NCBI GenBank assembly: GCA_002304925.1
Contig: DBPT01000032.1
Coordinates: 1 to 64,000, forward strand
DNA: 64,000 nucleotides
Reading direction: 5' to 3'
DNA from: Prolixibacteraceae bacterium UBA1413
GTDB taxonomy: Bacteria; Bacteroidota; Bacteroidia; Bacteroidales; Prolixibacteraceae
Position numbers and translations under genes: made by a program. Positions 17,904-28,000 of the stretch are shown piece by piece (the first letter of the stretch is position 1; each line of letters begins with the position of its first letter). The notes below the pieces were generated by a model, which was not told the origin of the DNA, made no database searches, and worked only from the letters and a program-made list of their open reading frames with translations.

Positions 17904-20384
17904 CTATTTAACGTTCCAAGTTACCTCTCCATTGTCCGAAAGTAACAATTTTACTACTGATCCCCGGCCAATTTCTCCGGCAATGATCATCCTGGAGAGG
18001 GGACGTCTTAACTGGTTTCTGATGACTCCCACAATGGGCCGGGCCCCATATCTGGGTGAAAAGCCCGATAAAGCAAGTTTTTCTTTCACTTCCGGGTCCA
18101 TTTCAAGAAGTATACCTTTGTCCTGCAACGATTTGTAAACTCCTTTCAGGTGTATTTCAAATATCTTAACAACATTCTCCCTGCTAATGGGCGCGAAGGG
18201 TACAATTTCGGTCAACCTGCCCAGAAATTCAGGGCGGAAATAGTTACTCATAATCTCCAGCAGTTTATCCGACGGCGGAATCTCCCCCTTTTCAAAAGAA
18301 TCCACAATATACTGACTTCCAATGTTGGAAGTAAAAAGAATGATGGCATTTGAAAAATCGCCTTCTTTGCCCAGCCGGTCATGGAGTTTCCCTTCATCGA
18401 GAATCTGCAGGAAGATGTCGAAAACCGAAGAGTGGGCCTTTTCAATTTCATCGAACAGCACCACAGAGTAAGGCTTTTGCCTGATCTTGTTCACCAGGAG
18501 GCCTCCTTCTTCATATCCAACATATCCCGGAGGTGCACCGTACAAGAGAGCTGCTGAATGTTCCTCCTTGAATTCCGACATGTCGAAACGGGTCAGAAAT
18601 GTTTCATCCTGAAAAAGAAATTCCGCAAGCGTTTTTGCCAGTTCGGTTTTACCGGTGCCGGTAGGTCCCAGAAAGAAGAAAGAACCTATGGGCTGGCCGG
18701 CTTTCTTAAGTCCTGAACGTGACTCAAGAATGGCTTCAGCAATGCTTTTCAGGGCATGGTCCTGACCAACCACCCTTTTCTTGAGGTGCTGATCTATGTT
18801 GAGCAACCTGTCCCTTTCCCCGCTCTGGACTTTTCCAAGAGGGATGCCGGTGCGGGCAGATACGATCGCTCCGATATCCGATTTGTCAAGAGTCTCTATT
18901 TTTTTCCCGGCATGCTCTTCAAGTGAAGCCAGTATTTTTTTGCAGTAATCGTAAATATTTGTTCCTGAATCGAATTGCTGGATGCTCTCCTCCTCATTCA
19001 GCTTGGAAAAAAGAATAGGGGAGATCTGGTTTTTCAAGTCGCTGTAAAACCATTCCAGCTCATTTCTCATAGTTTCGTCACCCTCCTGGGGTTTGATCTC
19101 CTCTAGTTTTTGTTTTAGCTCCTCAATTTTCGAGGAGGATATGTCGCTCATCAGCCGGAGGCCTGCCATGGCATGGTCGATCAGATCAATTGCTGCATCG
19201 GGGAGAGCCCTTTCTTTCAGAAAACGCTTCGACAACCTGATGGCTTCTGAGATTACCTCTTCTCCGGCTTTCAACCCGTGATGTTTTTCAAAGGAAGGGA
19301 TGATTTCCTTCACCATCCTCAATGCGGCAGCTTCATCGGGTTCTCCTATTTTTACAAGCTCAAACTGACGGTTGAAAGATTCGTCGGTCTCGATAAATTT
19401 GGTGTAATTGTCGATGGAAGTGGTTCCGATAAGGGTCAGGTTTCCTCTCGACAACTCAGGTTTCAGCATATTGACCGCCCCTGAGGCACCCCCCTGCGGG
19501 TCGAACAACATATGGATTTCATCAATGAAGAGGAGGGCTTTTTCGAATTGCTGAACCTCCTTGATGATGCTTTTCAACCGGTCTTCAACTTCTCCTTTGT
19601 AGGAGGCTCCTGCCACCAGCGATCCGAAATCGAGTTCGAAGATCCTGGCAGGCTTGAGGTTGTCAGGGACTTTCCCTTCGGTGACCATCTGGGTGAATCC
19701 GTTGATGAGGGAGGTTTTACCAACTCCTGCATCTCCGATTACAAGAACGTTTGATTTTGACCTTCTCCCTAAAATCTCGGCAACAGCCCTGAGCTCTCTG
19801 TCACGGCCGATGATGGGATCCAGGGCTTTCCGCAGGGCAAGTTCATTCTTGTCAATACAATATTTAAGCAGAACACCGGTCTTTGTTTTTTGTTCTTTGG
19901 CAGGCGACACGCCCCCCGATTCTCCCATTACCTGTTGCAGTTCCTTGGCGGAGGTGAGCGCATCAAGCACTTCCTGCTGCGTGAGTGTGAATGATTTAAG
20001 TTGTTCGTAGGTGAATCCAACCCCCGGAATACAAAGAGCTGCCAGTACACATACCGGGTCGAGCTCCTCTTTGGAAAGTTTCAGCCTGATGTTGTCTGCT
20101 TCACGCATCACGGCTTTGAACTGTTCATCGCCTACAGGAGTTTCACCCGCCCTGGACGATTTCAGGCTGCTTTCCATCCTTACCTCTGCCCACTCTTCCA
20201 GATAATAGATGTCCTTGTCGAGCGACAGAAGAAAATCAGTGAGACCTGCTTCTTTATGAAAAAGGGCTTTCAAAAGATGAGAAGGACCAATCTTCTCATG
20301 CGAATATTCCTTCGCCAGAGATTGAGCAATGTTGACCACTTTCTTTAATTCCTCTGAAAACCAAGCACTTATATCACCATTCAT
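17904..20384 (-). CDS. tssH: T6SS sheath-disassembly ATPase TssH (ClpV)
   Basis: Double AAA+ ATPase of the ClpB/ClpV group that takes apart contracted TssBC sheaths. The 826 residues contain an N-terminal Clp_N domain (YSHEKIGPSHLLKALF, about 1-150), a first AAA module with Walker A GDAGVGKT near 215 and Walker B LLFIDEIHML, a shorter middle domain, and a second AAA module with GPTGTGKTE near 570, Walker B SVVLFDEIEKAH and sensor motifs (LFTSNIGS). It opens the main leftward T6SS operon. The 200-nt gap to tssG holds divergent promoters. Confidence 0.93.
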   Translation of the reverse strand: MNGDISAWFSEELKKVVNIAQSLAKEYSHEKIGPSHLLKALFHKEAGLTDFLLSLDKDIYYLEEWAEVRMESSLKSSRAGETPVGDEQFKAVMREADNIRLKLSKEELDPVCVLAALCIPGVGFTYEQLKSFTLTQQEVLDALTSAKELQQVMGESGGVSPAKEQKTKTGVLLKYCIDKNELALRKALDPIIGRDRELRAVAEILGRRSKSNVLVIGDAGVGKTSLINGFTQMVTEGKVPDNLKPARIFELDFGSLVAGASYKGEVEDRLKSIIKEVQQFEKALLFIDEIHMLFDPQGGASGAVNMLKPELSRGNLTLIGTTSIDNYTKFIETDESFNRQFELVKIGEPDEAAALRMVKEIIPSFEKHHGLKAGEEVISEAIRLSKRFLKERALPDAAIDLIDHAMAGLRLMSDISSSKIEELKQKLEEIKPQEGDETMRNELEWFYSDLKNQISPILFSKLNEEESIQQFDSGTNIYDYCKKILASLEEHAGKKIETLDKSDIGAIVSARTGIPLGKVQSGERDRLLNIDQHLKKRVVGQDHALKSIAEAILESRSGLKKAGQPIGSFFFLGPTGTGKTELAKTLAEFLFQDETFLTRFDMSEFKEEHSAALLYGAPPGYVGYEEGGLLVNKIRQKPYSVVLFDEIEKAHSSVFDIFLQILDEGKLHDRLGKEGDFSNAIILFTSNIGSQYIVDSFEKGEIPPSDKLLEIMSNYFRPEFLGRLTEIVPFAPISRENVVKIFEIHLKGVYKSLQDKGILLEMDPEVKEKLALSGFSPRYGARPIVGVIRNQLRRPLSRMIIAGEIGRGSVVKLLLSDNGEVTWNVK

Positions 20385-20571
20385 AGGGAGACCTGTTTAA
20401 CATCATTTGCGTGCATCAATTTAAGCATCTTTTTTTATTTTGTTGCACTTATCTCAAACAATTTGCGGTAAAGATTTCTCCACAGGGATATATTCACTTT
20501 TAAAGAGAGGCTCCCTATGATTCAGTCCACTGAAAATTTAACGGTCCAAAGGCAATAAATCAGAGGGATTT

Positions 20572-20579
20572 CTTTACTT
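20572..20579 (+). promoter_or_regulatory. TAnnTTTG -7 box before tssG
   Basis: TACTTTTG matches the Bacteroidetes -7 consensus exactly. It lies only 2 nt before the GTG that opens the tssG frame, so a transcript started here would be nearly leaderless or would use a later start. No clear -33 TTG was found. Confidence 0.4.
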
Positions 20580-20581
20580 TT

Positions 20582-21550
20582 GTGATAAAACCTTTACCAT
20601 TGGCAAAACCCGTTGAAATATCAGAATTCATCAACCAGCTTCCTGTTGATTTGAAGGCGGAAGTTCTCGTTGCAGCAATTATGGATGGAGGCAATGAACT
20701 GAAGGATTTTCTGATTTCATATGAGGGACAGTTGCAGAGATCGTGGAGCAGAGATATTGCATTAACTGATGTGGCAAAGCTTGAAACAGGCGATCAGAAA
20801 GTATTGCTGCACCTGAACCGGGACGGAATCTACGATATGTTGCCTGAAGCCATTTTCCACAGCGACCAGGATAAGGACTCTGTCTCGGGCAAAGAAATGG
20901 CCAAAGACTCCATGAAACTCAGAATGGAAGAAAAAGAAACCAGAAGCTTTTTCCAGCCTTTTGAAAATGAAATTTTTTACCAGCGAGTAAGGTTGAGTGA
21001 CCGTGAAAATCAGCTGGGGAGGGATTTGTTTTCCAGAATGATCATGGGGCTAGTTCCTGATTTCTGGAATATCAGTGAGGATTTACCGGAAGAATATGTT
21101 CACCGGATGGTCAGACTGCTGCCTCTGGTACACCGGATAGCGGGGTCTTCTGAACTTACTTCCGGAAGTCTTGAATTTATTCTTAATGAAATGGTGAATA
21201 TCACTTCTGTCGATATTTCTGCCGGAGTGGATGAAGAGGATCCCTTGCGGTTTTGCGGTATTCTGGGAAGTTCATACCTGGGGTTTGATTCGGTCTGCGG
21301 AAACCGTGTGAGTGGGGATTTAAGAAAATTCATCATCAGAATTGGTCCTGTCCGGCATTCCCGGACCGACGAACTGATAAAAAACGGGGGGATGGAGAAA
21401 TTTCTGAAATGTTTTTATGACTTCTTCATCCCCGTGGGGGTGGATACGGAAACCAGGTATCTTCTGAACACAGAGGACGGGAGTTTTATTTTAGGGGATA
21501 CCGATGAAATAAAAGTAACTTGTCTCGGTTATAATTCAATTGTTCAATAA
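20582..21550 (+). CDS. tssG: T6SS baseplate protein TssG
   Basis: A 322-residue baseplate wedge protein of the TssG/VasB type, working with TssF, TssE and TssK. Segments such as FFQPFENEIFYQRVRLSDRENQL and the GSSELTSGSLEFILNEM region fit Bacteroidetes TssG. The frame opens with GTG at 20582; TTG at 20600 is another possible start because a promoter-like -7 box overlaps the first choice. It heads the rightward operon tssG-tssK-tssE-tssF-PKD protein, divergent from tssH. Confidence 0.78.
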   Translation: MIKPLPLAKPVEISEFINQLPVDLKAEVLVAAIMDGGNELKDFLISYEGQLQRSWSRDIALTDVAKLETGDQKVLLHLNRDGIYDMLPEAIFHSDQDKDSVSGKEMAKDSMKLRMEEKETRSFFQPFENEIFYQRVRLSDRENQLGRDLFSRMIMGLVPDFWNISEDLPEEYVHRMVRLLPLVHRIAGSSELTSGSLEFILNEMVNITSVDISAGVDEEDPLRFCGILGSSYLGFDSVCGNRVSGDLRKFIIRIGPVRHSRTDELIKNGGMEKFLKCFYDFFIPVGVDTETRYLLNTEDGSFILGDTDEIKVTCLGYNSIVQ

Positions 21551-21579
21551 TGTAATATAAACCATAGAAATTCTAAAAT

Positions 21580-22716
21580 ATGCCGGTACCATTAAAATAC
21601 CCGACAGTTAACTGGGTTAACGGGATGAAGATGAAAAAAGAGCATTTTGTTCAACAGGAAAATGCTTTTGAAGATAAGCTGAAGGATACTGCAGGCTGTT
21701 TTCTGACGAATTACAATTATGGACTGATTCCGGTCAGGAACAATGAAGAGAGTTCCTTTAAAGCGGTGTTCAAGGTGGATAAGCAGAAATTTCTTAAAGC
21801 AACCCTCTTTCAGGTAAGGGCTCTTACCGAGGGAGGGGCCAGGATTGAAATTCTTGAAAATATCAATCCGCGGGAATTTTCTGTTGATCTTAGCACCTAT
21901 ATCGAAAATTCAAAAAAGGAGGAGAGCGGTATCCACTATATCGTATTATCGGTTGATCTGTTTGACCGGGTTCCTGTGGGTGATCTGGACGGGGAGGAGG
22001 AACCGCCCCGCTTCCCAAATTCTTCCCCCTCTTATAAAATTACGATCTTTCATGAAAAAGAGGTTGCCCGGAGCGGGATAACCCCTTTTTCCATGTTTAT
22101 CGGGAAAATGTTGGTGCAACCTGACCGTGTGGAGGTTTTCGATGATTACATCCCCTCTTCCATGTCGTTAAGAAGCCATCCCAGGTTAACCCTGTTTCAT
22201 GCAGGAGTGGAAAAGTTCTTCAATCAGATGGAGATCTATCTGTTAAGCATTATTGGCAAAATCAAGGAAAAGGGGCAGGATTCCTCGCTGGCCACCTCGG
22301 TTTTACTGCTTTCCGAAAACCTGCTGGGATACCTCAATACCACGCTGTTGGCTGTCAGATGGGAACTTCCTGACCGTCCCCCTCTGCACCTGTTCAGGAA
22401 TATCGCCACTTTTGCACGCGTAATGAGGAATACCATCGAATCAAATACAGCGGCGCAAAAAGAGGAGATGATCAATTATTTCACCAACTGGTCGGAACTC
22501 AAACAGGGAGATTTTGAAAAATTGCTGGTTTATTGTGTTAACTTTGGATATGACCACCGGGATATTTCCGGAAGTGTCGATCAGTTCGAGGAATTTATTC
22601 AGATCATGACAGCTCTTTTTTCCAAATTAGAATCACTCGCCTTTATTGGAAAGAAAAAGGAAACCAATATTTTCGTAAAAGAGAATACTACGAAACGCAG
22701 TTTTCTGGCTGATTGA
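21580..22716 (+). CDS. tssK: T6SS baseplate protein TssK
   Basis: A 378-residue TssK-like baseplate subunit linking the wedge to the membrane complex. The N-terminal MPVPLKYPTVNWVNGMKMKKEHFVQQENAFEDKLKD is the family opening (the conserved W...G..M...HF motif). The C-terminal third is helical, as in TssK, where it contacts the membrane complex. It starts 29 nt after tssG and its stop region meets the start of tssE, so the genes are translated together. Confidence 0.85.
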   Translation: MPVPLKYPTVNWVNGMKMKKEHFVQQENAFEDKLKDTAGCFLTNYNYGLIPVRNNEESSFKAVFKVDKQKFLKATLFQVRALTEGGARIEILENINPREFSVDLSTYIENSKKEESGIHYIVLSVDLFDRVPVGDLDGEEEPPRFPNSSPSYKITIFHEKEVARSGITPFSMFIGKMLVQPDRVEVFDDYIPSSMSLRSHPRLTLFHAGVEKFFNQMEIYLLSIIGKIKEKGQDSSLATSVLLLSENLLGYLNTTLLAVRWELPDRPPLHLFRNIATFARVMRNTIESNTAAQKEEMINYFTNWSELKQGDFEKLLVYCVNFGYDHRDISGSVDQFEEFIQIMTALFSKLESLAFIGKKKETNIFVKENTTKRSFLAD

Positions 22717-22730
22717 TTTTCAGGGGAGGT

Positions 22731-23165
22731 ATGTTCGTTTCATTTGTAAATATCCCGTTACGACTCGGCGATGTCAGGCACAAAGCCGAAATTCAGAGGA
22801 TCAGTTTGAAAGATTCCATCCACAACATGATCCATCTGATCAATATTACTTCCTTCGGTGAAGTAAGACACAATCCTTCCTTCGGATGCGATATCTGGAA
22901 ATTTGACTTTGAGAATATTTATAATCCCCATTCTTTCAGGGAAGAACTACGGAAATCGTTGCAGAATACCATCAAAAAGAATGAACCCAGGCTGGTCGAG
23001 GTGAACGTGGATTTACAACTTGAGCAGGTGGAAGTTTCGACAAGGATCAAAAATAAAAGAATAAAAACGCGGATTATGATCTCCGTAACAGGGACCATTG
23101 AAAAAACCAATGAAGCGTTTAAACACCAGGAAATGTTTTTTATCGGCCCTCTTTCCTATTCATGA
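22731..23165 (+). CDS. tssE: T6SS baseplate protein TssE (gp25-like)
   Basis: A gp25/GPW-like baseplate protein of 144 residues, the hub from which sheath assembly begins. It has the motif VRHNPSFGCDIWKFDFEN (the family's ...NP.fG.dlw) and the EPRL...V segment. The frame can be read from a TTG at 22713 that overlaps tssK, but ATG at 22731 follows a GGGGAGG stretch and gives the usual length, so I choose it. It is 20 nt before tssF. Confidence 0.88.
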   Translation: MFVSFVNIPLRLGDVRHKAEIQRISLKDSIHNMIHLINITSFGEVRHNPSFGCDIWKFDFENIYNPHSFREELRKSLQNTIKKNEPRLVEVNVDLQLEQVEVSTRIKNKRIKTRIMISVTGTIEKTNEAFKHQEMFFIGPLSYS

Positions 23166-23185
23166 TGTAAAGTTATTCATTCACA

Positions 23186-25048
23186 ATGATTGCAGATTCA
23201 AAAGATACCATCAGAAGCAGGATGATCAGAACAGCCTCGGGTTTGTGGGGATTCACCGATGCCCAGGATGTTAATTCGTTTGACCCGGTTGTAGGGATGA
23301 TTTTGGGAGCCCTTGCAGAAGAACTGTATGCTGTCTATACCGAAATAAAAAAAACCGATTCCCGGATACTTGGAAAATTACAGGATATCCTTTTCAACCA
23401 GCATGGGTACAACCATATGCCGGCACATGGAATTGCCAGGGCCAAGCCTTTGCAGCCGCGGGTTGCCATCGGCGAGACTTCTCAATTTTGCCATACCAGA
23501 AAAATTACCCGGAGTATAAACAAGGAGACGAAATACGAAAATAAAAGCATCTATTTTACTCCGACGACGGAGATTCATCTTTTCCGGGCTGAAGTGAAAT
23601 ATCTGGCTGCCGGAGAGCAGTTGTTTGAAATATCTGAGCAATACAAGGAACCGGCAGGAACCGCCTCTTCCCATATCCCTTCCGACTTGTCAAAACTCTT
23701 TATCGGCATAAAAGCCGACCCCCTGATCGACAGGCTTGACGGGCTCACCCTGATGTTTGCATTAAAAAACAAACAGTATGAAGAGCGAATGTTAAATGCG
23801 CTTCTTTCGGGAACATGGAAAATTAATAACCAGAAGGTGGTTTTCAGGCCAGGATTTGAAACTGAACCGGAACTCCCCCGCAATGCCCTGAATGAAATGC
23901 TGAAAGAAGAGAATGATCTTTCATTCAGGATCTGTCGCTATGTGAATGATTTATACCGGAAAAGGTTCGTGATTCTGGAGAATGGGAATTATTCGATGAA
24001 ACATCTTGCCCAGCCTGATTCAATCCCTGAAGAAATCAGGAGAAGGTTCCCCGGCCATATCCTGAAATCAATCCCGGGAGATTTGTTGTGGATTGAGCTT
24101 TGTTTGCCCTATCCGGTTACTCCTGAAATGATATCTGCCCTGGTGGTTTCCATAAATTGCTTCCCGGTCATCAACAGGGAACTCAGGGAGTTCTCGCAAA
24201 TCCTCACCAAGGGACTAAATATCATTCCTTTAAACACCGAGGATCTTTTCTTTGATATCAGAAATATCACCGATTCCAAAGGGGGAAGTTTCAAGCCCCT
24301 GCAATCTTTTGAAAGCAATGGTTCGGCGGATGACGGTTACTGGATCAGGCAGGGAGGTGTTGCCCGGTTCGATTCGCTTGATGCAGCTGAAGCAATAAAC
24401 CACCTGACAGAACTGATCAGGGATGAACGTGCTTCGTTTGCACTGCTGGGAACGGACATGATTTCAACGGAACTGAAACAACTTGATCAGATCATCACAA
24501 GGTTAAAACAGCGGCTTGATACAACGAATGCCAATAGGGAATCCACCCCTTATGTGATGCTCAACTCAAAATCAAATTTTGAAAGAGCCTTTGTTCAGTT
24601 CTGGTCAACCAGCGGTGAAATGGGGAACAATATCAGGGCAGACTCAAGAATGACCGTTCACCGTGCCAATGAAGTTGATCCCAACAGCGTCGTTTTTGTT
24701 ACAGCCACCAGCGGCGGTAAACGGAAACTGACAGGAGAGGAGAGAATGAACAAACTGAGGAGAACCCTCCTTTCAAAAGGACGGGTTGTTACCCCTGAGG
24801 ATATCAAAGCGCTCTGTTACGAACATTTTGGATCTGACCTGCTTAAAGCCGATATCAGCAAGGGTACTTATCTGCATCATGACCATAATAAGGGCTTGTG
24901 CCGCTCTGTTGATATCAGCCTGACCCTTGACCCCCGAAGCACCCTTTCAGGGGAGGATCTGGAACAGAAAACTGAAGGATTGCTGACCAAGTTAAAACTG
25001 GAATCGGTCAACCTTCTTCCTTACAGGGTATTTATTATTAATGAATAA
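23186..25048 (+). CDS. tssF: T6SS baseplate protein TssF
   Basis: A 620-residue TssF-type baseplate wedge protein, partner of TssG. It shows the N-terminal stretch with FDPVVGMILGALAEELYAVYTEIKKTDSRILGKLQ and a long middle of beta domains, then the ...TPEDIKALCYEHFG... C-terminal region resembling phage gpJ-like baseplate proteins. It shares its last 8 nt with the PKD gene frame, though that gene probably starts later. Position after tssE is standard for Bacteroidetes systems. Confidence 0.85.
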   Translation: MIADSKDTIRSRMIRTASGLWGFTDAQDVNSFDPVVGMILGALAEELYAVYTEIKKTDSRILGKLQDILFNQHGYNHMPAHGIARAKPLQPRVAIGETSQFCHTRKITRSINKETKYENKSIYFTPTTEIHLFRAEVKYLAAGEQLFEISEQYKEPAGTASSHIPSDLSKLFIGIKADPLIDRLDGLTLMFALKNKQYEERMLNALLSGTWKINNQKVVFRPGFETEPELPRNALNEMLKEENDLSFRICRYVNDLYRKRFVILENGNYSMKHLAQPDSIPEEIRRRFPGHILKSIPGDLLWIELCLPYPVTPEMISALVVSINCFPVINRELREFSQILTKGLNIIPLNTEDLFFDIRNITDSKGGSFKPLQSFESNGSADDGYWIRQGGVARFDSLDAAEAINHLTELIRDERASFALLGTDMISTELKQLDQIITRLKQRLDTTNANRESTPYVMLNSKSNFERAFVQFWSTSGEMGNNIRADSRMTVHRANEVDPNSVVFVTATSGGKRKLTGEERMNKLRRTLLSKGRVVTPEDIKALCYEHFGSDLLKADISKGTYLHHDHNKGLCRSVDISLTLDPRSTLSGEDLEQKTEGLLTKLKLESVNLLPYRVFIINE

Positions 25049-25091
25049 ACGGAACAAATCGCAGATTGATTTTTTTCAAAAAGCCGGCGCC

Positions 25092-28000
25092 ATGAAACAT
25101 TTACTGACCTTTCTCACTTTTTTCCTCCTTCTGTCGGTCAACCATCTTTCCGGTCAGCAGAACTATGCCGTGAATGTTAAAACGGAAATTTCGGATGATA
25201 AGATGCTGATCACCTATGATGCTCCCGCCCCTGATGGAGCCAAATTTTATGATGTTATTCTCATGATTACCTATAATGGGGAAAAGGTCCAGGTAAACTC
25301 GGTCTATGGTGATTACGGAAGCAAAATCCCCCCCGGAAATGAGAAATCGATCGTATGGTACTATAAGAATGATTTCAGGGAAGATATCAGCAAGGTCAAG
25401 GTCAATTTGTTTGCTTACAAATTGAGTGAACCTCAGGTGGTTTTTCGGATCCTTTCTTTGAGCAACAACGGGTATGCCCCCTGTGAGGTGAAATTTAGCA
25501 ACAGCTCCTCAAATGTGAATGAATACCGGTGGAATTTCGGGGATCCCGAGTCGGGGATGAACAACCTCAGCACCGAAAAGGATCCTTCGCATATCTTTAA
25601 GAACGGAGGTACCTACACAATCATCCTTGAAGGGAAAAATTCCCTGCTTGACATCAGCAACACATTTTACCAGAGTGTTGAAATTAAGAAGCACGAACCT
25701 GCCAAGGCTGATTTCAGTTTTCAGATTACCGGGAAAAAAGCACCCTACGAAGTCAGATTTACCAACCTGTCAAAAAATGCGGACCAACTCTCCTGGAATT
25801 TCGGGGATCCTTCGGCCGGCGCAAAAAACAATACCTCCTCAAAAGCCAATCCTTCCTTTAAATATAAAAAAGCCGGCACCTATCGGGTAACCCTGAAGGC
25901 TAAAAGTTCCCTGAGCGGATTAACTGACCAGGTGGATAAGGAGGTGGTCATCGCAGCACCATCCACACCTGTAGCCCGTTTTGTATTTACCCTTTCTTCG
26001 GAGAGTGCACCTGCGATTGTGGTATTTAATAACACTTCCACCGATGCTGATTCTTATAAATGGAATTTTGGGGATCCAGGTTCCGGGAATTCAAATACTT
26101 CCTCTGATTCTAATCCTGCACATACATACTCCAATGCAGGGAAATACGAGGTTACCCTCATTGCCACCCACGAGCAGTCAGGCAAAAGCAGCAAATTTTC
26201 AGATTTTGTCACTGTCGCCGGTCCCCCAAAACCTCCCGTTGCCGGCTTCAAAATTGAGAACAACAATGTGATTTCCCCTGCCTCAGTCATTTTTGTCAAT
26301 ACCTCGACCGATGCCGACAGTTATGATTGGGATTTCGGGGACCCCTCATCCGGGGAGAAAAATTATTCAACTGAAAAATCACCTGTCCACACTTATACTC
26401 TTCCCGGCAAATACCCTGTGGTTTTAAAAGCATCGAGCAGTAAAACGGGGCAAAGCAACCTATTTACCAGCCAGGTGATCATCACCGAAGGCCGTAAATC
26501 GCCGGTAGCCGCTTTTGAAATAGAGAACAACAACGAAATCGCTCCTGCAACGGTACGATTTATAAATAACTCTGCCAATGCAACCAGTTATTCCTGGAAT
26601 TTTGGTGATTCACCCTCCGGGAGTAAAAATATATCCACGGAAAAAAATCCGTCGCACAGCTATTCCCGGGCAGGGAAATACAAGGTCACCCTGACTGTGA
26701 AGAATGAAACGGGAGCGTCCCATTCCTATTCCGCAGATGTTGTTGTAACCGAAGCGGCAAAACCTCCTCTTGCCCGCTTCACAATCGACAACAATTCAGT
26801 TACCGGACCCGCAACGGTCGGTTTTTCAAACACTTCCGAAAATGCCACTTCTTTCAGGTGGGATTTCGGCGACCCCGGATCGGGAGTAAACAACAGCTCT
26901 GAGGAGAAGAATCCAAAACATACCTTCGAAAGACCAGGGGAATACATAGTGACCCTGACGGTACTGGACAAGAATACGGGGAAAAGTCATCAGGTTACAG
27001 GAAAGGTAAATATTCTGGAGCCCGTGGCTTCACCGGTCGCAGAATTCAGTTTTTCTTCCGGTGGGAAATATGCCCCGGTAGATGTTATCTTTTCCAATTC
27101 ATCTAGGAATGCCGATAAATTCAAATGGGATTTCGGAGATCCTGCATCCGGCAAAAACAACAGCTCCACGGGGCCCAGCCCGGTACACCGTTTTGAAAAC
27201 CCAGGCACCTACATGGTTACGCTTGAGGCAACCTCTTCAAAAACCGGTAAAACCGACAAAACGGTCAAGGAAGTTTTAATTTCTATGAAATATCCCACTT
27301 TCCTGAAAACGTTTGGGAACAAGAATTCGGATGAAACCGGGAAAGCCCTGCTGGCCACAGGCCCCGGACAGTATCTCTTACTGATCAATGAAGGGAAAAA
27401 TAGCTCTTCCCTCGTTTCTATCAACAGTAAAGAAGAGAAATTTTCTGAAAAAAAGATCAGCGGGAGTTATTTTGATATGGTGGAAAGCCCCGGTAACAAA
27501 GGATATATTCTTGCAGGAATAAATGAACCCAACGATTTGACCATCTCTCTTGCCGACAAGAAACTGAACGTTGAAAAACCTTCTGTCGTGTACAACAATA
27601 CAAACGATCCCGGTTTCCGTTTTTCAGACCTCTGGATGACTCTGAACGGAAAAAATGAAGTGGGAATTGTGGCCAATCTTGTCAATAATAAAGGGGAAGC
27701 CAACCTTTGGTTCCAGAAGGCCGACACGAACGGGAAGCCGGTGATCGCGCGGGGAAAGACCTTCAGGTATATCGGTCTTAAGGTGGCAACCCGTGTGATT
27801 CCGATGTCGGGCAACGGTTTTGCCATTACCGGCACCTGGTACAAGGATTCCAACTCTCCTCGCGAAATAATCTTTGGCAAGGTGAATGCGGCTGGGGATG
27901 GAGTAATGCACCTGATGCGGTCCAATATGGATATCCGGGGTTGCGACCTTGTTGAACTGGAAAATGGAAATTTTTACATCCTTTCGGCCAAGGAAATCTA

